NCBI RefSeq assembly: GCF_024199985.1
Contig: NZ_JANARS010000001.1
Span: 186,001-250,000 of the forward strand
Reading direction: 5' to 3'
DNA from: Nocardioides pinisoli
GTDB taxonomy: Bacteria; Actinomycetota; Actinomycetes; Propionibacteriales; Nocardioidaceae
Length of the DNA: 64,000 nt
A model generated the notes under the pieces. That model was not told the origin of the DNA. It did not search any database and worked only from the letters and a program-made list of their open reading frames with translations. Made by a program: the position numbers and the translations under genes. How positions within the stretch are numbered: the first letter of the stretch is position 1; every line of letters starts with the position of its first letter. This document shows positions 37,165-46,222 of this stretch, piece by piece.

Positions 37165-39470
37165 GAGCGCTCCGCCACCGGAGCGCCGGGAGACGTCGGC
37201 CCGGACGGACCGGCCGGCTCGTTCTGCTCGCTGGGCTCAGTGGACTCGGTGGGCTCAGTTGGCTCGGTGGGCTCGGTGGGCTCGGTTGCTGCGGGCGCCG
37301 CGGCCGGGTCGGCGGCGGCGAGCTCGGCCCGGCGGGCCCGGATCTGGCCCGGCAACCGGTAGCCGATCATCCCGAACAGCACGAGCGCGCCGAGGGCCAT
37401 GACGATCCAGATGAGGGCACTCACCCGGGCGGCACGGATGGGCAGCGCGTCGGTCGCCCCGAGCGGCACCCCGTCGAGGCTGGTGACGGCGAGCCGGACG
37501 TTGTGCACGCCCGCCCGGCTGGTGGTGGCCTCGAAGCGGACCACGCTGCGCGCCTGGGGCCCGAGGCGACGTACGCCGCCCCCGCTCAGCGTCAGCTCGC
37601 CGTTGGTCCGCACCTGCACCTGGACCTCCACCGGCTGGTCGAGGCCGTTGACCAGGGTCACGCCCAGCGGACCCGAGTCGCTCGACAAGGTGACGGCGGG
37701 CGGAGCCTCGATCCTGATCTTGGCGAGGTCGCGGCGCAGCGAGTCCTCGACGCGTCCGGCCGCGGCCACGGCCAGCCGGGGTCGGTCGCGGTGCTGCTCC
37801 GAGAGCGTCACCAGCACCTCGTCGCGCACCTGCGTCTCGATGGTGGTCACCGGGATGACCACCTGCTCGAGCAGCGTGGCAGCCTCGCTGGCGCGGTTGG
37901 CCGCCGCGAAGGCCGCCGGGTCGAGCTCCTCGGCGATGTCGTCGTCGGTGTAGGTCAGGCTCGCGGCCGGGACGCCCTTGGGCGTGCCCGCCGCTACCTC
38001 CCCGAGCGGGACCAGGTCGAGCCACGGCTGCTCGAGGTCGGTGAAGAACGAGGCGGCGTCCTCCCCACGCCAGACCGTCGGCAGCGTGACGACCAGCGGT
38101 GCGGTGTCGTCCGCCTCGAGGCGCAGGGCGGCCTCGCTGAGCAGGCGCTGGCGCAGCGCCAGCGGGTCGCTGGCGGCGGTCGGAGCGGGACCACCCGACT
38201 CCGCGCCCGTGCTGGTGATCACCACCTCGTGCCCGAGCAGCTTGACGACCGAGGTCGGGCTGGTCGGCGGGATGGCGAAGGCGTTGTCGCCGAGCAGGAT
38301 GGTGACCCCCTGCGGCAGCGCGGTGATGGCCTCGGGGCTGAGCAGGTCGTTCTCCGGCGCGACGGTCGGCTGGGAGGGGAGCTCCAGGGCCGTCATCACC
38401 TCCGCACCACGCGCGACCGCCTGGTCGAGACGCGTGCGGTCGTTGCGGACCGACGCGGAGACGTCGATGTCGCCGTAGGGCAGCGTCAGCACCGGCGTCG
38501 CGCCCACCAGCAGCTTGAAGCGCTCGAGCCACGCGGCGGCGGAGGCGGCGAGCTGCGCCTCCTCCTCCGACGGCTCCTCGGCGGGGACCGACGGGCTCGG
38601 GGTGAGCGTGTCGTCGGTCGGGGTCGGGGACTCCTCCTCACCGCCCTCCTCGGACGGCTCGACCGGGGCCGGCTCCTGGCCGGGCACGTTGGGGTCCGGG
38701 GTGAGGGTGCGCGGCGGGTTGCCGTCCGCGAGGCGTGCCAGCGCGTGGAGGACCGCGGGGTCGACGAGCCAGCTGTAGGGAGAGGAGCCGGCCGCGTCGG
38801 CCATGTCGAGCACGCCGTCGAGGCTGCCACCTTCGGCGAGTCGACGGGCCCAGCGCTCGGTGCCGGCCACGGCGCCGTCCTCGTCGAACCAGACGCGGCT
38901 GCGGATCGGCAGGATGACCGACGCCTCCCGGGCCTGGGCCGCGCCGGACGGCTCGCGCGGGATGAAGGTGCGGGCCCGCCCGTCGGCGACGATGTCGCGG
39001 GGGACCGTGCTGTCGCCCAGCGCATGCACGCCGATCCAGTAGACGCCCGGCTCGCCGGAGGTGCCGAGGAGCTCGACGGGCACCGAGTCGCTGAAGGGGG
39101 CGGACGCTCCCGGCGCCAGCTCGTCGATCGTGTCGAACGTGCCGGGCACCGTCACCCGCTCGCCGACGAACTGGGTCGGATCGATCGCGGCGGACTGCTT
39201 GAGGTTGAGCGCGTCGAGGATCGGCATCTCGGACGAGAACGGGTGCAGGTTGACCCGGGTGAAGGTGTCGTCGCTGACGTTGGTGACGGTGCCGGTGATC
39301 TGCACGTCGCCGGTGCGCGGCAGGACGGGGGTCATCGTGTCGATGTGCACGACGAGCGGGTCGCTGTCCTCCGCCGGTACGGCCGCAGCGGGTGCCGTGA
39401 GGCCCGCGCTCGCGGCGCCGAAGGTCAGGAGGCCCGCCAGGGCAGCACGGAACGACGACGGGCGGGGCAC
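37161..39470 (-). CDS. DUF6049 family secreted, membrane-anchored protein
   Basis: The 769-residue product has a signal peptide ([22 protein letters not shown]), an immunoglobulin-like beta domain (about 38-160), a Glu/Pro/Thr-rich linker near 265-305, further folded regions, one membrane helix at about 700-722 (LIWIVMALGALVLFGMIGY), and a cytoplasmic tail with a TEP repeat. Proteins of this family lie next to murJ in actinobacteria, as Rv3909 does in M. tuberculosis, and are thought to act in envelope assembly. The GTG start follows a -10 box by six bases. A murJ-DUF6049 overlap of four bases indicates coupling. Confidence 0.82.
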   Translation of the reverse strand: MPRPSSFRAALAGLLTFGAASAGLTAPAAAVPAEDSDPLVVHIDTMTPVLPRTGDVQITGTVTNVSDDTFTRVNLHPFSSEMPILDALNLKQSAAIDPTQFVGERVTVPGTFDTIDELAPGASAPFSDSVPVELLGTSGEPGVYWIGVHALGDSTVPRDIVADGRARTFIPREPSGAAQAREASVILPIRSRVWFDEDGAVAGTERWARRLAEGGSLDGVLDMADAAGSSPYSWLVDPAVLHALARLADGNPPRTLTPDPNVPGQEPAPVEPSEEGGEEESPTPTDDTLTPSPSVPAEEPSEEEAQLAASAAAWLERFKLLVGATPVLTLPYGDIDVSASVRNDRTRLDQAVARGAEVMTALELPSQPTVAPENDLLSPEAITALPQGVTILLGDNAFAIPPTSPTSVVKLLGHEVVITSTGAESGGPAPTAASDPLALRQRLLSEAALRLEADDTAPLVVTLPTVWRGEDAASFFTDLEQPWLDLVPLGEVAAGTPKGVPAASLTYTDDDIAEELDPAAFAAANRASEAATLLEQVVIPVTTIETQVRDEVLVTLSEQHRDRPRLAVAAAGRVEDSLRRDLAKIRIEAPPAVTLSSDSGPLGVTLVNGLDQPVEVQVQVRTNGELTLSGGGVRRLGPQARSVVRFEATTSRAGVHNVRLAVTSLDGVPLGATDALPIRAARVSALIWIVMALGALVLFGMIGYRLPGQIRARRAELAAADPAAAPAATEPTEPTEPTEPTESTEPSEQNEPAGPSGPTSPGAPVAERS

Positions 39471-39476
39471 GCCCCG

Positions 39477-39482
39477 ATGCTA
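39477..39482 (-). promoter_or_regulatory. -10 box of leaderless DUF6049 gene
   Basis: TAGCAT on the minus strand, six bases before the GTG. The cca -10 box lies 28 bases away on the opposite strand. Confidence 0.45.
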
Positions 39483-39509
39483 GTTGTTCGGCCCCACCGC
39501 ACCGGCACG

Positions 39510-39515
39510 TAGAGT
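39510..39515 (+). promoter_or_regulatory. -10 box of leaderless cca gene
   Basis: TAGAGT, eight bases before the GTG at 39524, with no Shine-Dalgarno. Confidence 0.45.
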
Positions 39516-39523
39516 GGCCTGTC

Positions 39524-40972
39524 GTGTCCGACGTCGCACTGCAGCCCCTCACGATCGTCGAGATCCAGCGCCGGGTGGGCCAGGAGCTGGACCGCATCGG
39601 TTCGGTCATCGACGAGCTCGGCACCTTGTTCGCCGACGCCGGCGAGGAGCTGGCACTGGTGGGCGGCCCCGTCCGCGACGCGATGATCGGCCGGCTGCAG
39701 AACGACCTCGACTTCGCCACCTCCGCCCGGCCCGACGTCACGGAGCGCCTCGTCTCGGGCTGGGCCGATGCGGTGTGGGACATGGGTCGCGACTTCGGCA
39801 CCATCGGCTGCCGCAAGGGACCGTGGCAGGTCGAGATCACCACCTACCGCTCCGAGAGCTACGACCCGTCCTCCCGCAAGCCCGACGTCGACTTCGGCGA
39901 CTCGCTCGAGGGCGACCTCGGCCGCCGCGACTTCAGCGTCAACTCGATGGCGGTCCGGGTGCCCGCGCGCGAGTTCGTCGACCCCTTCGGCGGCATCGTC
40001 GACCTGGCCGAGCGGGTGCTGCGCACCCCGGGCGCCCCGGAGGACTCCTTCTCCGACGACCCGCTGCGGATGATGCGGGCCGCCCGCTTCGCCGCCCAGC
40101 TCGGGTTCGCCGTCGCCCCCGAGGTGGTCGCCGCGATGACCGCCATGGCGGGGCGCATCGAGATCATCTCCGCCGAGCGGGTCCGTGACGAGCTGGTCAA
40201 GCTGGTGTGCGCCCCGCACCCCCGGCTCGGGCTCACGCTGCTCGTCGAGACCGGCCTGGCGTCGTACGTCCTGCCCGAGCTGCCCGCCCTCGCCCTCGAG
40301 CGCGACGAGCACCACCGCCACAAGGACGTCTACGAGCACACCCTCACCGTCCTCGAGCAGTCGATCGACCTCGAGCACCGGCTGGGCGGCGGCCCCGACT
40401 TCGTGGCGCGCTTCGCCGCGCTGATGCACGACGTCGGCAAGCCCCGGACCCGGCGCTTCGAGTCCGGTGGTGTCGTGACCTTCCACCACCACGACGTCGT
40501 CGGGGCCAAGCTGACCCGCAAGCGGATGAAGGCGCTGCGGTTCTCCAACCACGACATCGAGGCCGTCTCGCGGCTCGTCGAGCTGCACCTGCGCTTCCAC
40601 GGCTACGGGTCGGGGGAGTGGACCGACAGCGCCGTACGCCGCTACGTCCGCGACGCCGGCGACCAGCTCGAGCGCCTGCACATCCTCACCCGCGCCGACT
40701 GCACCACCCGCAACCAGCGCAAGGCCGACCGCCTCCGCCGGACGTACGACTCCCTCGAGGAGCGGATCGCCCGGCTCTCGGAGGAGGAGGAGCTCGCCTC
40801 CATCCGGCCCGACCTCGACGGCAACCAGATCATGGGGATCCTCGGCATCGGACCCGGCCGCGAGGTCGGGCAGGCCTACGCCTTCCTCCTCGAGCTCAGG
40901 ATGGACGAGGGTCCGAAGTCGCCCGAGGAGGCCGAGGCCGCGCTCCGCGCCTGGTGGGCCGAGCGGGGCTGA
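39524..40972 (+). CDS. cca: CCA tRNA nucleotidyltransferase
   Basis: It adds or repairs the 3' CCA of tRNAs using CTP and ATP. The 482-residue product has the class II nucleotidyltransferase head: LVGGPVRDAMIGR near 46-58, the metal-binding DLDFAT near 62-67, RRDFSVNSMAV near 145, and the nucleotide-choosing helix region that follows. An HD domain comes after it (HHRHKDVYEHT, ALMHDVGKPRTR near 300), as in the actinobacterial form (PcnA, Rv3907c). The GTG start is set by the leaderless -10 box. The tRNA-Ile in this window lacks an encoded CCA and would need this enzyme. Confidence 0.95.
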   Translation: MSDVALQPLTIVEIQRRVGQELDRIGSVIDELGTLFADAGEELALVGGPVRDAMIGRLQNDLDFATSARPDVTERLVSGWADAVWDMGRDFGTIGCRKGPWQVEITTYRSESYDPSSRKPDVDFGDSLEGDLGRRDFSVNSMAVRVPAREFVDPFGGIVDLAERVLRTPGAPEDSFSDDPLRMMRAARFAAQLGFAVAPEVVAAMTAMAGRIEIISAERVRDELVKLVCAPHPRLGLTLLVETGLASYVLPELPALALERDEHHRHKDVYEHTLTVLEQSIDLEHRLGGGPDFVARFAALMHDVGKPRTRRFESGGVVTFHHHDVVGAKLTRKRMKALRFSNHDIEAVSRLVELHLRFHGYGSGEWTDSAVRRYVRDAGDQLERLHILTRADCTTRNQRKADRLRRTYDSLEERIARLSEEEELASIRPDLDGNQIMGILGIGPGREVGQAYAFLLELRMDEGPKSPEEAEAALRAWWAERG

Positions 40973-41098
40973 CCAGGTGACCCGACCCGACCTGATGGGC
41001 CCCAGGCCCGTCAGTGGGGACGATCGTCGTGACATGTGGGGGGTGATCTTCCCCGCTGTGGCAGTGGTGGTCGGGTGGGTGGATGGGAAGCGCGGGCG

Positions 41099-41630
41099 TC
41101 AGGCGCTGCGGTCGAGGACCGCGGCGTCGAGCCAGGCCGGGAAGGCCGTCAGGTCGTCGAGGACGACGTCGGTCCCGGCCTCCTCGAGCTCGGCGCGGGT
41201 GCACCCGCCCGTCAGCACCGAGACGCTGAGCACGTCGGCGGCCCGGGCGCCCTCGACGTCGTGGACGTGGTCGCCGACGTAGGCCAGCGCTTCCTCGCGG
41301 CGCAGCACCTCGGCCTTGCCCACGCCCCAGACCCAGCTCTCGAGGTGGTCGGCCTCGAGGCCGAGGTGGTCGAGGTGCAGCTGGGCGTTGGGGCCGTACT
41401 TCCCGGTGACGACGAGGACCCGACCGCCGTGGGCGCGCACCGCCTCGAACGACTCGTGCGCCCCGGGCAGGACCGAGCGGCGGACCCAGCCGGGCGGTCA
41501 TGTCCTCGACCGGGAAGTCCACGCCCAGCTCGGCGCCCAGCGCGAGCAGCACCTGCCGGAAGCCGGCCGCGGTGTCGATCAGCGTGAGGTCGAGGTCGAA
41601 CCCGACGACGAGGGGCCTGCGTGCGCTCAC
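41099..41630 (-). pseudogene. HAD-family hydrolase, broken by a frameshift/deletion
   Basis: The first part encodes a HAD start (VVGFDLDLTLIDTAAGFRQV with the nucleophile Asp) up to ARLGPPL near position 41475. Sequence downstream continues in another frame as LPGAHESFEAVRAHGGRVLV, with the later motifs VTGKYGPNAQLH and YVGDHVHDVEGA down to a stop at 41099. Intact relatives have about 30-40 residues of cap domain between these two parts, so both a frameshift and an internal loss seem to have happened. A leaderless -10 box TACGCT (41638-41643) remains upstream. A sequencing or assembly error cannot be excluded. Confidence 0.7.
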
Positions 41631-41637
41631 GGTGGTG

Positions 41638-41643
41638 AGCGTA
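41638..41643 (-). promoter_or_regulatory. -10 box of the decayed HAD gene
   Basis: TACGCT on the minus strand, seven bases before GTG 41630, the same leaderless layout as several neighbours. Confidence 0.4.
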
Positions 41644-41653
41644 CGGGGGAGCC

Positions 41654-42595
41654 TCAGCCCTTCGTGCCCGTGGTGGCGACGCCCTGGATGATCTGCTTCT
41701 GGCCGATGAAGAACACGATGATCATCGGCACGGTGGTGATCACGCTGGCGGTGACGACCAGCTCCCAGTGCCACTCGCCGCCGAAGCCGAACTGGTCGAG
41801 CATCGACTTCAGCCCGCGGGGGACGGTGAAGTCCTCGCGGTCGCGCAGGTAGATCAGGCCTCGCATCAGGTCGGTCCAGGCGGCCTGGAACTCGAACAGC
41901 GCGACCACCGCCAGGGCCGGACGCGTGAGCGGGAGCGCGATGTGCCAGAACACCTTCCAGTGCCCGGCGCCATCCATCTCGGCGGCGTCGAACAGCTCGG
42001 TGGGCAGGCCGAGGAAGAACTGCCGCAGCAGGAAGACGTAGAAGGCGGTCGCGAAGAGGTTGCCGGCCCACAGCGGCGTGAGCGTCCCGACCATGCCGAG
42101 CGAGTTCCAGATGAGGTAGGTCGGGATCATCGTGGCCGCGCCGGGGACCATCATCGAGGCGAGCACGAGGCCGAAGAGGGCGTTGCGCCCGCGGAAGCGG
42201 TAGCGCGCGAAGCCCCACGCCACCAGCGAGCTGGAGATCGTGACGGTGAGGGTCGCCATCACGGTGACGAACGCCGTGTTGAGCAGCCACGCGGCCATGG
42301 GGGCGGCGTTCCACACCTCGATGTAGTTGTCGAAGGTGAGCGTCTCGGGGATCAGCCTGTTGTCGAAGACGTCGCTGCGCGGCTTGAGCGAGGCGCTGAC
42401 CAGCCACACGAACGGGTAGACGAACGCGATCGTGACGAGGACGAGCAGCGCACCCACCACGACCCGGGTGACCCGGCCGCGGGGGCGCGAGGTGTCGGGA
42501 CGGCGCGTCGACGACGGGTCGAGGTCGACGGGCACGGGCCCGGTCGGCGTGGGGTCCGGGTCGGCGGGGACGGTGGTGCGGTCGAGGGTGCTCAT
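41654..42595 (-). CDS. Sugar ABC transporter permease (MalG type)
   Basis: The 313-residue product is the second inner-membrane channel subunit of a carbohydrate importer. Six membrane helices are visible, starting at about 48-68 (VVGALLVLVTIAFVYPFVWL), and the ATPase-contact EAA loop near 200 reads ELFDAAEMDGAGHWKVFWHIALP. A Pro/Thr-rich start of about 40 residues precedes them. Its ATG overlaps the stop of the other permease gene by four bases. The ATP-binding subunit is absent here and is probably a shared MsiK-like ATPase encoded elsewhere. Confidence 0.92.
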   Translation of the reverse strand: MSTLDRTTVPADPDPTPTGPVPVDLDPSSTRRPDTSRPRGRVTRVVVGALLVLVTIAFVYPFVWLVSASLKPRSDVFDNRLIPETLTFDNYIEVWNAAPMAAWLLNTAFVTVMATLTVTISSSLVAWGFARYRFRGRNALFGLVLASMMVPGAATMIPTYLIWNSLGMVGTLTPLWAGNLFATAFYVFLLRQFFLGLPTELFDAAEMDGAGHWKVFWHIALPLTRPALAVVALFEFQAAWTDLMRGLIYLRDREDFTVPRGLKSMLDQFGFGGEWHWELVVTASVITTVPMIIVFFIGQKQIIQGVATTGTKG

Positions 42596-43554
42596 CGCGT
42601 GTCCCCCGTGTAGTGGACGTAGCGCCTGCTCAGCCACACCTGCACCGCGGTCACGATCATCACGATGAGGAAGAGCAGCATCGCCAGCGCCGAGGCGTAC
42701 CCCATGTGCAGGAACTCGAACGCCTGCTGGAACAGGTAGATGGCGTAGAACAGGGCGGCGTCGTTGCTGTACGTCGTGTTGCCGGCGCCGAAGAAGGCCG
42801 TGTAGGCCTCGGTGAACGACTGCAGCGACGCGATCGTGTCGACCACCACGATGAAGTAGATCGCCGGGCTGATGATCGGCAGCGTGACGTGCCACAGGCG
42901 TTGCCACCAGCCGGCGCCGTCGACGCGGGCGGCGTCGAGGAGCTCCTCGGGCACCTGCTGCAGCGCGGCGAGCAGGATGATGACGGATGCACCGACGGTC
43001 CACAGCGACATGATCACCAGGCCCGGTTTCACCCAGGCGGGGTCGGTGGTCCAGTTGGGTCCGTTGATGCCGAACCAGCCGAGGAACTCGTTGACCAGCC
43101 CGCTCTGGCCGTTGAGCAGCATCAGCAGCAGGACGCCGACCGCGACCGGCGGCGTCATCTTGGGCAGGAAGAACGCCGTGCGGAAGAACCCTGCCGCGCG
43201 GCCCGCGCGCTGCAGGAGCAGGGCCAGGGCCAGCGAGAAGACCAGCTGCGCAGGCACGGACATCGCCGTGTAGACGAAGGTGTTGCGCAGCGCGAGGGTG
43301 ACCTTCTCGTCGGCCACCAGCTCGCGGTAGTTGTCGAGGCCGACGAACGACGGGTCGTTGATCACGTCGTAGTCGGTCAGCGAGAGGTAGGCCGTGTAGA
43401 GGACCGGGTAGGCCATGAAGACGGCGAAGCCGATCAGCCACGGGCTGATGAAGAGGAGCGCGATCCGGCCCTCGTGCCGACCCCGCCCCCGGGGCCGGCG
43501 CCGGCGGGTCGCCGCGTCGGTCCCGGGGGGCCGGGCGGGAGCGGTGAGGCTCAC
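42592..43554 (-). CDS. Sugar ABC transporter permease (MalF type)
   Basis: The 320-residue product starts at a GTG overlapping the stop of the binding-protein gene (GTGA). A basic start (ATRRRRPRGRGRHEGR) precedes about six membrane helices, the first at 30-55 (IALLFISPWLIGFAVFMAY). The EAA loop is at about 220 (ELLDAARVDGAGWWQRLWHVTLP). It should pair with the MalG-type permease to form the channel. All three genes overlap and form one operon. Confidence 0.92.
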   Translation of the reverse strand: MSLTAPARPPGTDAATRRRRPRGRGRHEGRIALLFISPWLIGFAVFMAYPVLYTAYLSLTDYDVINDPSFVGLDNYRELVADEKVTLALRNTFVYTAMSVPAQLVFSLALALLLQRAGRAAGFFRTAFFLPKMTPPVAVGVLLLMLLNGQSGLVNEFLGWFGINGPNWTTDPAWVKPGLVIMSLWTVGASVIILLAALQQVPEELLDAARVDGAGWWQRLWHVTLPIISPAIYFIVVVDTIASLQSFTEAYTAFFGAGNTTYSNDAALFYAIYLFQQAFEFLHMGYASALAMLLFLIVMIVTAVQVWLSRRYVHYTGDTR

Positions 43555-44924
43555 TTCTCGTCCCAGGTCGCCCATGCCTCGTCGAGCGCTTCCTGGGCGG
43601 CCTGCTGGGCGTCGGCCAGGGCGTCGGCCGGCTCCTTGTCGCCGGTGAGCACCTTGTTGACCTCGTCCTGCCAGGCCTGCTCGAACTCGCCGCCGGCCGG
43701 GTTGGCCGGCATCGCGAAGGTGTGGTCGTTGGCCTCGTACATCGCGGCCACGGCCTGCGACCAGGCCGAGCCACCGTCGGTGGGTGCCATCTCGCGGATC
43801 GCCTCGTCGGCGTCCTGGTTGGCCGTCAGGATGCCGGTGAAGAGACCGCCCTCCTCCTTGCGCAGCGACGCCCGCTCCTCGGCGGCCGCCATCCACGAGT
43901 CGGTCTCGGTCATCACCCGCGCCATGCGGCAGGCGGCCTCGGGGTCCGGGCTGCCCTTCGGGATCGCCCACGCGGAGCCGGACGCCCAGGCGACCGGCTC
44001 GCCCTGCAGGTCGCGCACCGTGTCGAAGGCCATGGGGGCGTCGGGCGAGACGTCGTTGAGCACGTTGACGTACCACTGCTCCATCGGCATCGCGCCGAGC
44101 GTGCCGCTGGCGAACTGGTTGCCGTCGCCGAAGAAGTCGGCCGAGTCTCGCAACGCCTTGACCTCGCCGAACCCGCCCTGGGCGTCGTAGACCGACACGG
44201 CGAACTCGAGCGCCTCGACGACGGCCGGGTCGTCGAGCTGCGCCGTGCGGCCGTCCTCGGAGATCAGGTCGGCGCCGTTGGCCTTGGCCCACAGCGGCAG
44301 GAACTCGGGCAGCTTGCTGTCGTAGCCGATGGTCGCGAGGTCGCCGCCCTGCATCTTCATCAGGTCCTTGTTGGCGGCGAGGACGGCGTCCCAGTCGGAG
44401 CCGTTGACGTCCTCGACGGTGTGGCCCGACTGCTCCAGCAGGTCGGCGTTGGCCTGGGTGAGCTGGACGACGTTGAACTCCGGGATCCCGTAGACCTCGT
44501 CGGCGAAGGTGACCTCGGCGAGCGCGGACTCGCGGAAGACCGAGGTGTCGATGCCCTCGCCCTCGATGCAGTCGGTGAGCGGTACGACGGCGCCGCGTGA
44601 AGCGAAGGTGCCGATCTGGCTGCGCTCGGCGTAGACCAGCGACGGCGGCTCACCGGAGGCGACCGAGGACAGGAACTGCTGGATGTCGAGGTCGCCCTCG
44701 ATCAGCTCGACCTCCGCATCCCCGAGCTCCTTTTTCGCCCGGTCGAGCCGGACGGTCGCGATCTCGTCGCCGGCGCCGAAGCCCATCACCTGCACGGTCC
44801 CGGAGAGGTCGGCGTCGGAGTCGAACGTCGCGTCGGTGGTCCCCTCCGAGTCCCCGGTCCCCTGGGCGCACGCCGCCAGCAGGCAGGCGGTGGCCAGAAG
44901 TCCAGTCGTCCGCACGAGTCGCAT
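43551..44924 (-). CDS. Sugar ABC transporter substrate-binding lipoprotein
   Basis: The 457-residue product has a lipoprotein signal (RLVRTTGLLATACLLAAC) with the lipobox LAAC, then a family 1 solute-binding fold: GTVQVMGFGAGDEI, LSSVASGEPPSLVYAERSQI, VYGIPEFNVVQL, and AMPMEQWYVNVL. The exact sugar cannot be told. I chose ATG 44924 over the adjoining GTG because GGAGGAGG is at the better distance. A LacI-type operator lies 54 bases upstream, so the operon is probably induced by its sugar through a repressor encoded elsewhere. Confidence 0.92.
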   Translation of the reverse strand: MRLVRTTGLLATACLLAACAQGTGDSEGTTDATFDSDADLSGTVQVMGFGAGDEIATVRLDRAKKELGDAEVELIEGDLDIQQFLSSVASGEPPSLVYAERSQIGTFASRGAVVPLTDCIEGEGIDTSVFRESALAEVTFADEVYGIPEFNVVQLTQANADLLEQSGHTVEDVNGSDWDAVLAANKDLMKMQGGDLATIGYDSKLPEFLPLWAKANGADLISEDGRTAQLDDPAVVEALEFAVSVYDAQGGFGEVKALRDSADFFGDGNQFASGTLGAMPMEQWYVNVLNDVSPDAPMAFDTVRDLQGEPVAWASGSAWAIPKGSPDPEAACRMARVMTETDSWMAAAEERASLRKEEGGLFTGILTANQDADEAIREMAPTDGGSAWSQAVAAMYEANDHTFAMPANPAGGEFEQAWQDEVNKVLTGDKEPADALADAQQAAQEALDEAWATWDEK

Positions 44925-44977
44925 CACGGTCCCTCCTCCTGGGCCGGAGCCTCCGGCCCGAGAAGCCGTACCCGTGG

Positions 44978-44989
44978 AGAAGCGCTTCT
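44978..44989. promoter_or_regulatory. LacI-family operator before the sugar ABC operon
   Basis: AGAAGCGCTTCT is a perfect 12-bp palindrome with the central CG of LacI/GalR operators. It lies 54-65 bases upstream of the binding-protein start. The matching repressor gene is not in the window. Confidence 0.65.
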
Positions 44990-45002
44990 ATCCGCGCACG
45001 CG

Positions 45003-45042
45003 CAGCGGCCCCCCGGTCCTGACGTGGACCGGGGGGCCGCTG
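45003..45042. terminator. Rho-independent-like terminator after ino1
   Basis: A perfect 17-bp stem (45003-45019 with 45026-45042) with loop TGACGT lies 31 bases after the ino1 stop. It is GC-rich and without a T-run, like many actinobacterial terminators. Confidence 0.75.
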
Positions 45043-45073
45043 ATGGTGCTGGTGACGGCGCGGGCCGTCGGGG

Positions 45074-46156
45074 TCACTCGCCGCGGATGAACTTCTCGAG
45101 CTCGGCGCGACCGACCTCGTCGGCCATCTGCACCGGCGGGGACTTCATCAGGTAGGCCGACGCGGGCAGGATCGGGCCGCCGATGCCGCGGTCCTTGGCG
45201 ATCTTGGCCGCACGGACGGCGTCGATGATGATGCCGGCCGAGTTGGGGGAGTCCCAGACCTCGAGCTTGTACTCGAGGTTGAGCGGGGCGTCACCGAAGG
45301 CGCGGCCCTCGAGACGGACGTAGGCCCACTTGCGGTCGTCGAGCCACGCGACGTAGTCGGACGGGCCGATGTGGACGTTGCGGTCGCTGACCTTGTCGGC
45401 GAGCTCGCCCTTGAGGTTGGAGGTCACGGCCTGGGTCTTGGAGACCTTCTTGGACTCCAGGCGCTCGCGCTCGAGCATGTTCTTGAAGTCCATGTTGCCG
45501 CCGACGTTGAGCTGGTACGTGCGGTCCAGCGCGACGCCGCGGTCCTCGAACAGCTTGGCCATCACGCGGTGGGTGATGGTGGCGCCGACCTGGCTCTTGA
45601 TGTCGTCGCCGACGATCGGGATGCCCGCGTCCTCGAACTTCTTGGCCCACACGGGATCGGAGGCGATGAAGACGGGGAGCGCGTTGACGAAGGCGACGCC
45701 GGCGTCGATCGCGCACTGGGCGTAGAACTTGTCGGCCTCCTCCGAGCCCACCGGCAGGTAGGACACGAGCACGTCGACCTGGGCGTCCTTGAGGGCCTGG
45801 ACGACGTCGACCGGCTCGGCGGCCGACTCCTCGATGGTCTGGCGGTAGTACTTGCCGAGACCGTCCATCGTGGGGCCGCGCTTGACCTCGACGCCGAGCG
45901 TCGGGACGTCGCAGATCTTGATCGTGTTGTTCTCGGAGGCGTCGATGGCCTCGGAGAGGTCCTTGCCGACCTTCTTGTCATCGACGTCGAAGGCGACCAC
46001 GAACTCCACGTCCTTGACGTGGTAGTCGCCGAAGACGACGTGCATGAGCCCGGGGACGGTCCCGGAGGGGTCCGCGTCCTTGTAGTACTCCACACCCTGG
46101 ATGAGGGAGGTGGCGCAGTTGCCCACTCCCACGATCCCTACTCGTACCGAACCCAT
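45074..46156 (-). CDS. ino1: Inositol-3-phosphate synthase
   Basis: It converts glucose 6-phosphate to inositol 3-phosphate, the entry point for phosphatidylinositol and mycothiol. The 360-residue product has the short actinobacterial form: NAD-binding start [35 protein letters not shown] near 58, and the catalytic block [20 protein letters not shown] near 215. It starts at an ATG behind GAGAAGGAG. The PadR gene lies 66 bases upstream in the same direction, the order seen in M. tuberculosis (Rv0046c-Rv0047c). Confidence 0.95.
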   Translation of the reverse strand: MGSVRVGIVGVGNCATSLIQGVEYYKDADPSGTVPGLMHVVFGDYHVKDVEFVVAFDVDDKKVGKDLSEAIDASENNTIKICDVPTLGVEVKRGPTMDGLGKYYRQTIEESAAEPVDVVQALKDAQVDVLVSYLPVGSEEADKFYAQCAIDAGVAFVNALPVFIASDPVWAKKFEDAGIPIVGDDIKSQVGATITHRVMAKLFEDRGVALDRTYQLNVGGNMDFKNMLERERLESKKVSKTQAVTSNLKGELADKVSDRNVHIGPSDYVAWLDDRKWAYVRLEGRAFGDAPLNLEYKLEVWDSPNSAGIIIDAVRAAKIAKDRGIGGPILPASAYLMKSPPVQMADEVGRAELEKFIRGE

Positions 46157-46222
46157 GGGGCTCTCCTTCTCTGTGCTGGGCCTTCTGGCTGCTGGTCAGT
46201 GGTGGTCTTCGGTGCTGTGGTC

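Noticed and set aside
40896..42407. A long minus-strand frame joining the HAD start, the permease region and cca
   Set aside because: It only joins a real HAD N-terminus to out-of-frame shadow sequence on both sides.
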